This document shows, one piece after another, positions 7,860-15,537 of a stretch of DNA of 64,000 nt; positions within the stretch are counted from its first letter, which is position 1; every line of letters begins with the position of its first letter. The stretch covers positions 1-64,000 of the forward strand of contig NZ_JADIJR010000004.1 in the NCBI RefSeq assembly GCF_017355365.1. The letters are read 5' to 3'. Source of the stretch: Microbacterium sp. SD291. Its GTDB lineage: Bacteria > Actinomycetota > Actinomycetes > Actinomycetales > Microbacteriaceae. Made by a program: the position numbers and the translations under genes. Under the pieces are notes generated by a model. It was not told where the DNA came from, did no database searches, and saw only the letters and a list, made by a program, of their open reading frames with translations.

Positions 7860-8779
7860 CGCCGTGCGAACTCCGCGGCCGCGGCGAGACGCTCGACCGT
7901 CTCGGGCGTCAGGTCGAGCTCGAACACGTCGGCGACCACCTGCGACCAGCCGTGGATGAAGTACCGCCAGCCGTCGACCACGTGCAGTCGGCGCACGTGC
8001 TCCTGAGCGCGCGCCTGGTGCAGGAACTCGAGAGATCCGCGGTAGTTGAACTCCCACACCCAGGCGTCCTCGGGGAAGACCGCGTCGTCGGGGAGCGGGG
8101 ACCCGGGCCGGTCCTTGCCGAGGCCCGTCGCGTTCACGATGAGCGACCCCGGGGGAGCGGCGGCCACGAGGGCGGCGGCGTCGTCCGGGGTGTCGGTGCG
8201 GATATACGCGATCAGTCCTTCGGTGGTGCCGTGCTGGGCGTGCACCTCGCGCAGGTGCTCGAGCTTCGCGTCGTCGCGTGCCGTCACGGTGACCTTTACG
8301 GGAGCGTCAGTCCGCTCGGCGAGCGCCCAGCTGAGCGCCGTGCCCGAGCCGCCTGCGCCCAGGATGACGACCTCGGCGCCGGTGCGCGCGAAGTGGTCGG
8401 CGGGGAGGAAGTCGTTCAGTGCCAGGTCGACCGTCAGCGGGTCCTTCGCGCGGCCGATCAGGCGGTCGCCGCGTTTGGAGATGCTGGAGATCTCGGAGCA
8501 CGACACGGCGAACGGGTCCAGCTCGTCGAAGAGGTCGGATGCCGCGGCGTACACGTTCATCTTGTGCGTCGTGACCAGCGCGCCGCGGTGTTCAGGGTCG
8601 TCGCGGATCTGCTCCACCAGCGCGCGGTACTGCTCGGGCCCGGCATCCATCGGCAGATCGTGGCCGACCAGATGACGCGTCGGCAGTCCCAGGACGTCGG
8701 CCCACCGAGGGAACACCTGCATGATCGAGGAGGAGGCGGTGCTGACGCCGACGAAGCCCATGTATCCGGGAGCTGTCAT
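7856..8779 (-). CDS. AroE-like (shikimate dehydrogenase family) oxidoreductase, probably sugar catabolic
   Basis: 307 aa. The N-terminal half resembles shikimate dehydrogenase but with a changed substrate site: GVSTASSSI replaces the usual G-x-P-x-x-H-S-x-S-P loop, and VTTHKM keeps the catalytic Lys. AKDPLTVD keeps the Asp of the NTD motif. The C-terminal half has a Rossmann motif GAGGSGTALSWAL and a conserved NATGLGKD. Genuine AroE genes usually lie with aromatic amino-acid genes. This one is inside a sugar operon between a hydroxyacid dehydrogenase and a metal hydrolase. I therefore read it as an NAD(P)-dependent polyol or keto-sugar dehydrogenase, not a shikimate enzyme. Confidence 0.8.
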   Translation of the reverse strand: MTAPGYMGFVGVSTASSSIMQVFPRWADVLGLPTRHLVGHDLPMDAGPEQYRALVEQIRDDPEHRGALVTTHKMNVYAAASDLFDELDPFAVSCSEISSISKRGDRLIGRAKDPLTVDLALNDFLPADHFARTGAEVVILGAGGSGTALSWALAERTDAPVKVTVTARDDAKLEHLREVHAQHGTTEGLIAYIRTDTPDDAAALVAAAPPGSLIVNATGLGKDRPGSPLPDDAVFPEDAWVWEFNYRGSLEFLHQARAQEHVRRLHVVDGWRYFIHGWSQVVADVFELDLTPETVERLAAAAEFARR

Positions 8780-8791
8780 GACGGATGCCCT

Positions 8792-9748
8792 TCAGGTGCG
8801 AGGAACGACGGGGTGGGCGGGCGCCCGGCCCGCGAGGACGGCGAGGACGTCGTCGAGGGACATCGAGCCCATGTTGTCGACGGCCTGGGTGGTCTGCGCG
8901 CCGAGATGAGGGGTGACGATCACCCGCTCGGCGAGGTCGGCGTCCAGCAGCGGGCTCGCGCTCGCCGCGGTGTCGCCGTCGAGTGTGTCGGCGGCGTAGG
9001 CGCCGAGCCGGCCGTCGCGGAGGGCGGCGGCGAGAGCGCGCTCGTCGACGAGGTCGGGGCGCGCGGTGTTCACGAGGACGGTGCCGGGGCGGATGCCGTC
9101 GAGCCTCTCGGCGTCGACCAGTCGCTGCCCGCCGGGTGCGTGCAGCGTGATCACGTCGGCGGTGCGGAACAGGTCGTCGACGTCTACCGGCTCGGCGCCC
9201 AGCTCGGCGATCCGGTCAGCGGGAAGGTAGGGGTCTGCGGCGAGCACGCGGGAACCGAAGCCGCTCAGGCGCCTGGCGACCCCCTGGCCGATGCGGCCGA
9301 AGCCGACGATGCCGACCGTCGCGGCGCCGAGCTCCCGGCCGCGGCGCACGGCCCAGTCGCCTGCGCGCACCCGGCGATCGCCGTCGGGGATGAAGCGGAG
9401 AGCCGCGAGCATCAGGGCGAGAGCGTGGTCGGCGACGGCATCCGCATTGGCACCCGGCGTGTTCGTCACCGGGATGCCGCGGCGCTCGGCCGCGGCCAGA
9501 TCGACGGATTCGGTGCCGACGCCGTACCGGGCGATGACCCTCAGGCCGGGGGCTGCGGCCAGGTGCTCGTCGGTCACGGGGCCGGTGCCGGCGATCCAGC
9601 CGTCGGCCGCGGCGAGGAGCGGCGCGAGTTCGCCGAGATCGTGATGGGCGGGGCCGCGGACGATCTCGTGCCCTGCGGCGCGTGCGCGCTCGATCAGGTC
9701 GAGGTCGCCATCGGAGAAGGAGCGGCTGGTGGCGAGGATGACGCCCAT
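8792..9748 (-). CDS. D-isomer-specific 2-hydroxyacid dehydrogenase (SerA-like)
   Basis: 318 aa. The Rossmann motif is GFGRIGQG (149-156), with Arg230 in VNTARPDLVDE and His281 in TPHLGAQT as catalytic residues. The usual catalytic Glu seems to be replaced by Asp259 (DTLDGD). The family reduces 2-keto acids or oxidises 2-hydroxyacids such as phosphoglycerate, erythronate phosphate and sugar acids. It starts on the last base of the kinase stop (TGATG), so it is coupled to it. It lacks the C-terminal ACT domain of long SerA proteins. Serine synthesis is unlikely given the neighbours. Confidence 0.85.
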   Translation of the reverse strand: MGVILATSRSFSDGDLDLIERARAAGHEIVRGPAHHDLGELAPLLAAADGWIAGTGPVTDEHLAAAPGLRVIARYGVGTESVDLAAAERRGIPVTNTPGANADAVADHALALMLAALRFIPDGDRRVRAGDWAVRRGRELGAATVGIVGFGRIGQGVARRLSGFGSRVLAADPYLPADRIAELGAEPVDVDDLFRTADVITLHAPGGQRLVDAERLDGIRPGTVLVNTARPDLVDERALAAALRDGRLGAYAADTLDGDTAASASPLLDADLAERVIVTPHLGAQTTQAVDNMGSMSLDDVLAVLAGRAPAHPVVPRT

Positions 9749-11262
9749 CAGGCCTCCGCGGTCTCTGGGTCGGCCGAAGGCGATGCGGCGAACCAGGGCG
9801 CGAGAGCGGTGTAGGCGTCGGCGAAGCGGGCATGGCGCTTCGCGTAGACGTCATGGCGACCGGCATCCGGGGCGAACTCCGCCGTCACCTCGCTGAGGGC
9901 GCGGGCTGCGGAGAAGTCGGCGAGGCCGAGGCCGACCGCGCCGGTGACCGCGGCGCCGAGGCTGTTGGCCTCTTCGACGATCGTGCGCCGCCGGACCGGA
10001 ACGCCCCACACGTCGGCGAGGATGCCGAGCCAGGCGTCGCTCTGCGCGCCGCCGCCCACCGCGTCGATACGGTCGATCGCCGCGCCCGACTCGCGGAAGG
10101 CCTGGATGCAGGTGAGGAGGTTGAATGCGATACCCTCCAGCACGGCGCGGGTGAGGTGCGCCCTGGTGTGGTGTCTGCCGATCCCGACGAACGCGCCGCG
10201 GGCGTTCGGGTCCCACAGCGGTGCCCGCTCGCCGAGCAGGTAGGGGAGGAAGTACAGGTCCTCGGTGTCGAGGTCGCCGCCGGCATCCGCCGTGAGCTGC
10301 GCGGTGTCGGGATTCGACGGGTCGGCCGACAGCGCCTCGGCGATCCACTGCACCGACGCCCCGCCCGCCTGCATGGTCGCGGTGGGCACGAATGAGCCGG
10401 GCACGACGTTGTCGAACGTGAAGGTGCGCATCCGCTCGTCGTGCAAGGGTGCGTCGCTCGCGAAGGAGATCCACGATGACGTGCCGAGGCACACGTAGGC
10501 GCCGTCGGCCGGGGCGACGATTCCGGAGCCGACCGCGGCGAGGGGCCCGTCACCGCCGCCCATCACCACGCGGACGGATGCCGGCAGGCCGAGCGCCTCG
10601 GCCGCGGCGGGCTCGAGCGTGCCCGCGACGGTCGTGGACTCGAGGATCTCCGGGAACAGCGCGGCGTCGAGGCCGGCCGCGCCGAGCACGTGCTCGGACC
10701 AGGTGCCGCGCAGCTGGTCGTAGGCGTTCGTGCCGGAGGCGTCGGAGCGCTCGGTGGCGAGGCGGCCGGTGAGGCGGTAGACGATGTAGTCCTTGGCGAC
10801 GCAGAAGTGCCGCACGCGCGACCAGACGTCGGGCTCGTTGTCTCGCACCCACATGATCTTCTCCACCGAGTACGTCGGGTTCAGGCGGTGGCCGAGCACG
10901 TGATAAGCGTGCGAGGCGCCGAGTCGCTGCTCGAGAGCCCGGGTCTGCGCGCCGGAGCGGGTGTCGGCCCAGATGATCGCGGGACGCACCGGCTCGCCGT
11001 GCGCGTCGAGCAGCACCGCGCCCATCATCTGGCCGCTCACGACGAGTCCGCTCACGGCCTCGGGGGCGACGGCGGAGCGGGCGAGGAGCTCCCTGGTCGC
11101 CTTGATCACGGCGTGCCACCAGTCGGCCGGGTCCTGCTCGGCGATGCCGCCGGCTGCGAAGTGCGCCGGATACGGCATGGTGACGGAGGTGACGAGACGG
11201 CCGTCGTCGTGATGGAGTGACGCCTTGTTCCCGGTGGTGCCGAGGTCGTGCGCGATGATCAT
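9748..11262 (-). CDS. FGGY-family carbohydrate kinase (xylulokinase-like)
   Basis: 504 aa. It has the ATPase-fold phosphate-1 motif AHDLGTTGNKASLH at the N-terminus, SGQMMGAVLLD, a mid-protein GGGDGPLAAVGSG and YFLPYLLGERAPLWDP, then GGGAQSDAWLGILADV near the C-terminus. These are the FGGY signatures, closest in style to xylulokinase and related pentulose, tetrulose or polyol kinases. It phosphorylates the imported sugar or its keto form in the cytoplasm. It lies 33 bases after the cupin isomerase gene and is coupled to the next dehydrogenase. The substrate is not assignable from motifs alone. Confidence 0.9.
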   Translation of the reverse strand: MIIAHDLGTTGNKASLHHDDGRLVTSVTMPYPAHFAAGGIAEQDPADWWHAVIKATRELLARSAVAPEAVSGLVVSGQMMGAVLLDAHGEPVRPAIIWADTRSGAQTRALEQRLGASHAYHVLGHRLNPTYSVEKIMWVRDNEPDVWSRVRHFCVAKDYIVYRLTGRLATERSDASGTNAYDQLRGTWSEHVLGAAGLDAALFPEILESTTVAGTLEPAAAEALGLPASVRVVMGGGDGPLAAVGSGIVAPADGAYVCLGTSSWISFASDAPLHDERMRTFTFDNVVPGSFVPTATMQAGGASVQWIAEALSADPSNPDTAQLTADAGGDLDTEDLYFLPYLLGERAPLWDPNARGAFVGIGRHHTRAHLTRAVLEGIAFNLLTCIQAFRESGAAIDRIDAVGGGAQSDAWLGILADVWGVPVRRRTIVEEANSLGAAVTGAVGLGLADFSAARALSEVTAEFAPDAGRHDVYAKRHARFADAYTALAPWFAASPSADPETAEA

Positions 11263-11295
11263 GATCGTCTCTTCTCGCTTCGCCGGCGGTGCAGC

Positions 11296-11871
11296 CTAGG
11301 GCTTGTAGGGGCGCAGGTCGACGCCGTCGGCCGCGCGATAGGCGCGGGCGCCCATCCCGTGCTCGAGCACCCACCCGTAGTCGTGGCCGGCGCCGCCGGG
11401 GTAGACGGCGAGGAACGCGTACGGCTCGTCGCCGGTGTTCACAGAGCGGTGCGCCCAGCCGGGAGGGATGTACCCGATCGTGCCGGGGAGCATGTCGAGC
11501 CACTCGGTGCGCTCGCCGTCGAACATCAGCAGGCCGCCGCGGCCCTTCAGCGCCAGGTAGATCTCGCCCTGGTGGTCGGGATGCTGGTGTCCCTTCGTCA
11601 TCCACAGCTCGCCGGAGGTGTCGCCGGGCATGATCGTGGTGATCGACTGCGGCAGCTCGCGGTTCACCTCGGGCACCGGAGAGGACGTCACTGTGTAGAC
11701 GACGGGATCGTCGCCCGCGGATGCCGTCGCCCACGCGTCGGTGTCGAGGAAGAGTCCTTCGAGGTCGGACATGCGCCGCGTGAGGGTGGGGCCCTCGGGT
11801 GAGAGGGTCAGCCTGTCCGCGTCGAACGCGATCGCCATCGGCGAGATCGGCGGGGTGTGGAACTCGGGCAT
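11296..11871 (-). CDS. Cupin-type glucose-6-phosphate isomerase-like protein
   Basis: 191 aa from the ATG at 11871, which has GAGGAG five bases upstream. The cupin metal site is clear: KGHQHPDHQGEIYLALKG (two His and a Glu) and IPPGWAHRSVN (distal His). This is the archaeal-type phosphoglucose isomerase family (PF06560), whose members isomerise sugar phosphates or sugars. It is the first gene of the minus-strand operon and carries the operon's promoter and operators. Because it precedes a sugar kinase it may isomerise a free or phosphorylated aldose to a ketose (inference). Confidence 0.85.
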   Translation of the reverse strand: MPEFHTPPISPMAIAFDADRLTLSPEGPTLTRRMSDLEGLFLDTDAWATASAGDDPVVYTVTSSPVPEVNRELPQSITTIMPGDTSGELWMTKGHQHPDHQGEIYLALKGRGGLLMFDGERTEWLDMLPGTIGYIPPGWAHRSVNTGDEPYAFLAVYPGGAGHDYGWVLEHGMGARAYRAADGVDLRPYKP

Positions 11872-11908
11872 CGGGGCTCCTCGTCGGATGCTGCGGCGGC
11901 GGTCACAA

Positions 11909-11954
11909 CCTGTAATGACAAGTTGAGTGTACCTGTTATGACAGGTCGCGTCCA
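11909..11954 (-). promoter_or_regulatory. Promoter with two related operators for the 11.9-6.6 kb operon
   Basis: On the minus strand a promoter reads TGGACG (11949-11954), 17-base spacer, TACACT (11926-11931). The palindrome ACCTGTTATGACAGGT (11931-11946) sits in the spacer. CCTGTAATGACA (11909-11920) lies just downstream of the start. The second site is the exact complement of the word at 2549-2560 upstream of the importer. The geometry predicts repression, with both transcription units under one regulator, perhaps of the GntR family. Confidence 0.7.
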
Positions 11955-12040
11955 GATCATCTCGGGAGGCCCTTGCCGGGCGGATGCCGGAGGACGAGAC
12001 TATCCACGTCCATCGCCGAAGATCCACGAAAGGGAGCACC

Positions 12041-12406
12041 ATGGCGCACGGAGACATCACGCACATCGACATCCCGGTGAGCGACCTCAAGGCAGGGGCG
12101 GCGTTCTACTCGAAGCTGTTCGGCTGGAAGATCGAGGAGATGCCCGGCTTCGAGGGCTATCCCATGTGGCGGGCGCCGAACGGCATATCCGGCGGCGGAC
12201 TCGCTCCTCGCGGTGAGGGGTTCGTCCAGCCGCGCTCGTACGTCGAGGTCGACTCGATCGACGACACGATCGCGCTCGCGCAGGAGGCGGGGGCGAGTGT
12301 CGCGCAGGCGAAGCAGGCGATCACCGGCACCAGCGCCTGGGCCGTGATCGTCGACCCCGACGGCAACTACGTCGGCCTGTTCGAGGGCGTGGTGGGCGAG
12401 GGCTGA
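12041..12406 (+). CDS. VOC-family (glyoxalase/bleomycin-resistance-like) protein
   Basis: 121 aa from the ATG at 12041 with AAGGGAG upstream. It has one vicinal-oxygen-chelate module pair: DITHIDIPVSDLKAGAAFYSKLFGWK at the N-terminus and a C-terminal VIVDPDGNYVGLFEG. Such proteins bind a metal and act in glyoxal detoxification, ring opening or antibiotic binding. Many small actinobacterial ones have no assigned role. It stands alone, divergent from the sugar operon. Confidence 0.85.
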   Translation: MAHGDITHIDIPVSDLKAGAAFYSKLFGWKIEEMPGFEGYPMWRAPNGISGGGLAPRGEGFVQPRSYVEVDSIDDTIALAQEAGASVAQAKQAITGTSAWAVIVDPDGNYVGLFEGVVGEG

Positions 12407-12427
12407 GCGGCTGAGACGCGGACATCA

Positions 12428-12472
12428 GCCCGAGATCCGGATGATGCCGCCCCAATCCTCCGGATCTCGGGC
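12428..12472. repeat. 14-bp inverted repeat with 17-base spacer
   Basis: GCCCGAGATCCGGA (12428-12441) and its exact complement (12459-12472) flank 17 bases. A third partial copy of the right arm (ccggatctcggg) follows near 12479-12490. It may end the VOC gene or be an extragenic palindrome like those at 6467 and 26203. Confidence 0.7.
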
Positions 12473-12519
12473 GGTTGACCGGATCTCGGGCGTGCGCGGG
12501 TCATCGGTAGGGTGAGCGC

Positions 12520-13146
12520 ATGACCCACCTCTCTCGCGTCGTGTTCATCGGAGACTCGATCACGGATGCCGGTCGCGACCGGGCCGACCCTTCGTCGCTG
12601 GGCGACGGATACGTGTCGCGGCTCGCTGCCGAGCTGGCCTCGAGCGGCTCTGTCGTGCGCAATCTCGGCATCTCCGGGAACCGGGCCGTCGATCTCGCCG
12701 CGCGCTGGGATGCCGAGCTCATGACCACAGCGCCCGAGCTGCTCACGGTGTACGTGGGGGTGAACGACATGTGGCGGCGCTTCGACAGCGACGACCCGAC
12801 CTCGGCGGAGGATTTCGAGGCGACGCTGCGGCCGCTGCTCACTCAGGTCGTCGAGGCCCACGGCCCTCGGCTCGTGCTGATGGAGCCGTTCTTCCTCCCG
12901 GTCGTTCCCGAGCAGCGCGAATGGCTGGACGACCTCGACGGGAAGCGGGCTGTGGTGCGCTCGCTCGCGGCGGAGTTCGGCGCCGAGCTGGTGCCGCTGC
13001 ACGAGGTCTTCACGGCGGCGGCCGCCGAGCATCCGATCGCCGAGCTCGCGCCGGACGGAGTGCACCCGACGAGGCTCGGCTCCGAGCTCATCGCGCAAGC
13101 GTGGCGGAAGGCCGCGTTCGCGGGCGAGGTCGCTCTCGGGCATTGA
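12520..13146 (+). CDS. SGNH/GDSL hydrolase
   Basis: 208 aa with all four SGNH blocks: GDSIT with Ser13, Gly53-Asn54 (GISGNRA), GVND at 80-83, and Asp179 with His182 (DGVHPT). There is no signal peptide, so it is a cytoplasmic esterase, lipase or carbohydrate deacetylase. TAGGGT lies six bases before the ATG, which is the leaderless-promoter pattern, and there is no Shine-Dalgarno sequence. It stands alone. The substrate is unknown, and deacetylation of sugar esters is one option. Confidence 0.88.
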   Translation: MTHLSRVVFIGDSITDAGRDRADPSSLGDGYVSRLAAELASSGSVVRNLGISGNRAVDLAARWDAELMTTAPELLTVYVGVNDMWRRFDSDDPTSAEDFEATLRPLLTQVVEAHGPRLVLMEPFFLPVVPEQREWLDDLDGKRAVVRSLAAEFGAELVPLHEVFTAAAAEHPIAELAPDGVHPTRLGSELIAQAWRKAAFAGEVALGH

Positions 13147-13162
13147 GCGCGGGACCTCACCG

Positions 13163-13406
13163 CGTTTCGTCTCGCTTCGCTCGCTCAACGACCAGGGGCG
13201 ACAGGGGAGCAGCTTCGCGCGACGTCGGGTCGTGTGAGCGTCAATGCGTTTCGTCTCGCTCCGCTCGCTCAACGACCAGGGTGTCAGGCGACCAGCTTCC
13301 GGTCGTTGAGCGAGGGAGCGCAGCGAGTGAGACGAAACGCGGTTTCAATCGCGCGACGTCAGGTCGTGTGATCCTCACCCCTTTCATCGCTCGCTCGACG
13401 ACCAGG
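13163..13406. repeat. Cluster of palindromic intergenic repeats
   Basis: Units of the form CGTTTCGTCTCGC..CGCTCAACGACCAGG occur at 13163-13196 and 13247-13280, inverted at 13301-13340, with a degenerate piece at 13388-13406. A second shared word, tcgcgcgacgtc(g/a)ggtcgtgtga, lies at 13214-13237 and 13348-13371. This is a REP-like element family. It lies between the convergent GDSL and CGNR genes and is not CRISPR, because unit orientation and spacing are irregular. Confidence 0.75.
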
Positions 13407-13410
13407 GGTG

Positions 13411-13947
13411 TCAGGCCTCCGCGCGCCGCGCGCGGTACGCGGCGACGGCGTTGCGGTTCGCGCAGGTCGTGGAGCAGTAGCGCTTCGAGCGGTTGCGGGA
13501 GAGGTCGAGCGCGAGCCCCTCGCAGGTGTCGTCGGCGCAGATCGAGATGCGCGACTCCTCGTCGGCGCGGATGACGTCGACCAGCGCCATCGTCGTCTCG
13601 ATGATCACGCGCTCGGTGAGCGGGTGATCGTCGGCGACGGCGTGCAGATGCCAGTCCAGGCCGTCGTGGCGGCGCAGCTGCGGCGCCAGCGTCGACTCCG
13701 CCAGCGCGGTGTTCACCAGCACGACCATCTCGTCGCGCGGTGCGAGCAGCATCGACCGCAGGCGAGGGCGCAGCGCGCGCAGCGCCGCCAGCTCGGCGTC
13801 ATCGCGGTCGAGCCGGCCGGTGTACGGGAACTCCGTCAGGAGCACGTCCTCGTCGGCGAGGGTGGACAGCGTGTCCGGATCCTCGGCGGAGTTCACCAGC
13901 CAGACCGCGGCGCGGAGTACATCCTCGGTGTCATTGGTGAAGATCAT
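13411..13947 (-). CDS. CGNR zinc-finger (ABATE-domain) putative transcription regulator
   Basis: 178 aa. The C-terminus carries the CGNR-type zinc finger: ICADDTCEG, then RYCSTTCANRNAVAAYRAR, giving four Cys and the basic tail. The N-terminal part is a divergent ABATE domain. These proteins are thought to bind DNA and often regulate a neighbouring gene. It is divergent from an EamA exporter gene 39 bases away and probably controls it. TAAGAT six bases before the ATG suggests a leaderless mRNA. Confidence 0.85.
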   Translation of the reverse strand: MIFTNDTEDVLRAAVWLVNSAEDPDTLSTLADEDVLLTEFPYTGRLDRDDAELAALRALRPRLRSMLLAPRDEMVVLVNTALAESTLAPQLRRHDGLDWHLHAVADDHPLTERVIIETTMALVDVIRADEESRISICADDTCEGLALDLSRNRSKRYCSTTCANRNAVAAYRARRAEA

Positions 13948-13948
13948 G

Positions 13949-13986
13949 TTGACATCTTACATAACCCGCGAGTAGCGTCACATGTC
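13949..13986. promoter_or_regulatory. Compact divergent leaderless promoters
   Basis: Plus strand: TTGACA at 13949-13954, 18-base spacer, TAGCGT at 13973-13978, with the EamA ATG eight bases later. Minus strand: -10 TAAGAT (13955-13960), six bases before the CGNR ATG at 13947. Both transcripts would start at or just before the start codon, and neither gene has a Shine-Dalgarno sequence. Confidence 0.6.
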
Positions 13987-15015
13987 ATGAGCACTGTTGT
14001 CGATGACATCCCGCTGGCGGCCCCGCGTCGCGGTGTGAACGCCGGGCTGCTGTTCGCCCTCGGCGCCGCGCTCGCGTTCGGCACCTCCGGCGTGTTCGCC
14101 CGCGGTCTCATCGACGCCGGCTGGACCCCCGGTGCGGCCGTCACCGTCCGGATGTGGGTCGCAGCCCTCGTGCTGCTCGTGCCGACGCTCATCGCGCTGC
14201 GCGGCAAGTGGGGGATCGTCCGGCGCAACGCCGGCATGATCCTCGTGTACGGGCTGCTCGCCGTGACCACGGCGCAGCTCTGCTACTTCCAGGCGGTGGC
14301 CGTGATGGACGTCGGCATCGCCCTGCTCATCGAGTACACCGCCCCGATCGCCGTGATCCTCTGGCTCTGGGTGCGCCGGGGGGAGAAGCCGACCCGCCGC
14401 AGCATCCTCGGCGCCGTCCTCGCCTTCGTCGGCCTCGTGCTCATGCTCGACATCCTCACGGGCGCGCAGATCCACCTCGGCGGCATCCTTTTCGCGCTGG
14501 GCGCGATGGTCGGTGCCGCGACCTACTTCGTGCTCTCTGGCAAGGGCGACACCGGCCTGCCGCCGATCGCTCTCGCCGGCCTCGGTCTGCTGATCGGCGC
14601 GGTCGGCCTCACGATCGCCTCGGTGTCGGGAGTGCTCCCGTTCGAGTGGACGACGGCGGATGTGGAGTACAGCTTCGTCACGGTGCCGTGGTTCGTCCCG
14701 GTGCTGGCGGTGGGCGTCGTCTCGACCGCCGTCGCCTACAGCCTCGGCATCGTCTCGACCCGGCGACTCGGCTCCCGGCTCGCGTCGTTCATCGCGCTCT
14801 CCGAGGTCGTCGCCGCCCTGCTGTTCAGCGCGCTCATGCTCGGTCAGATCCCCGGTCCCATCCAGGCGATCGGCGGCGCGCTGGTGCTCGTCGGGGTGAT
14901 CATCGTGAAGCTGGGAGAGCCGAGCCCGACCGAGATCACGTCCGAGAGCACCCCTGAGATCACCGCGGAGCCGACGCAGGCGAGTCCGCGGATGACGGTG
15001 CGTGACGGAGTCTGA
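13987..15015 (+). CDS. EamA/DMT-family transporter
   Basis: 342 aa with about ten hydrophobic segments in two EamA repeats. The first contains ALAFGTSGVFARGLIDAGW and MILVYGLLAVTTAQLCYFQAV. The second contains VGVVSTAVAYSLGIVS and ALLFSALMLGQIP. It is an inner-membrane drug/metabolite exporter. The polar C-terminal tail of about 30 residues (Glu/Thr/Pro-rich) is extra. The start at 13987 lies directly downstream of a -10 box. It is likely controlled by the divergent CGNR regulator. The substrate is unknown. Confidence 0.88.
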   Translation: MSTVVDDIPLAAPRRGVNAGLLFALGAALAFGTSGVFARGLIDAGWTPGAAVTVRMWVAALVLLVPTLIALRGKWGIVRRNAGMILVYGLLAVTTAQLCYFQAVAVMDVGIALLIEYTAPIAVILWLWVRRGEKPTRRSILGAVLAFVGLVLMLDILTGAQIHLGGILFALGAMVGAATYFVLSGKGDTGLPPIALAGLGLLIGAVGLTIASVSGVLPFEWTTADVEYSFVTVPWFVPVLAVGVVSTAVAYSLGIVSTRRLGSRLASFIALSEVVAALLFSALMLGQIPGPIQAIGGALVLVGVIIVKLGEPSPTEITSESTPEITAEPTQASPRMTVRDGV

Positions 15016-15078
15016 CGACCTCTGACTCCGCGTGACGGGCCGGACGATGCGCACGTACCCCGGTCCTACCATCGCGAG

Positions 15079-15537
15079 ATGGACGAGACGCTGGACATAC
15101 CGCTGCTGAGGACCGTCGTCGCGATCGATGACTTCGGCGGCTTCAGCCGCGCGGCCGAAGCGCTGCACCGCAGTCAGCCGACGGTCAGTCAGCACGTGCG
15201 CGTGCTCGAGCACCGGCTCGGGCGGGCGCTGGTCGAGAAGCACGGTCGCGGCGCGCGATTCACCGCGGACGGGCGGCGGCTGCTCGCCGAGGCCCGGCAC
15301 CTCATCGCCGCGCACGACGCGGCGCTGCGACGGCTGCGCGGGCACGCGACCGGAGCATCGGATGTCGGCGGCGCGGATGCCGGCGGGGAGCAGGAGCAGG
15401 AGCAGGATGCCCGCGAGCGGGAGCCGCAGGACGCCGCGCTCAGGGACGAGACCGCGCACGCGGCCGATTTCCTGCACTACGTCGCCACGCGGATGCCGCA
15501 GCTGATCGGCGAGTGGACCGCCGGGCGGCCCGGGTAA
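15079..15537 (+). CDS. Short LysR-type regulator lacking the effector domain
   Basis: 152 aa. Residues 1-65 are a standard LysR helix-turn-helix (LLRTVVAIDDFGGFSRAAEA, then LHRSQPTVSQHVRVLEHRLG). Normal LysR proteins are near 300 aa with a substrate-binding domain. Here only a low-complexity Gly/Ala/Glu/Gln stretch and a short helical tail remain. TACCAT six bases before the ATG fits a leaderless promoter. It precedes a sulfonate-type ABC operon on the same strand and may regulate it. It could be a natural short form or a truncated remnant. Confidence 0.7.
   Translation: MDETLDIPLLRTVVAIDDFGGFSRAAEALHRSQPTVSQHVRVLEHRLGRALVEKHGRGARFTADGRRLLAEARHLIAAHDAALRRLRGHATGASDVGGADAGGEQEQEQDAREREPQDAALRDETAHAADFLHYVATRMPQLIGEWTAGRPG

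Noticed and set aside
7856..8779. Housekeeping shikimate dehydrogenase
   Set aside because: The substrate-binding motifs differ and the gene is embedded in a sugar operon without aromatic-pathway neighbours.
8792..9748. Serine-pathway phosphoglycerate dehydrogenase
   Set aside because: It lacks the C-terminal regulatory region of long SerA proteins and is translationally coupled to a sugar kinase.
2700..11871. Autoinducer-2 (Lsr) uptake and processing system, suggested by the RbsA-type importer, FGGY kinase and LsrG-like protein
   Set aside because: There is no LsrF aldolase-type or LsrR gene, and the dehydrogenases, cupin isomerase and phosphotriesterase-type hydrolase do not belong to that pathway.
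13163..13406. Possible CRISPR array in the repeat block
   Set aside because: Units are few, occur in both orientations, have unequal spacing and no cas genes nearby. A REP-like element fits better.
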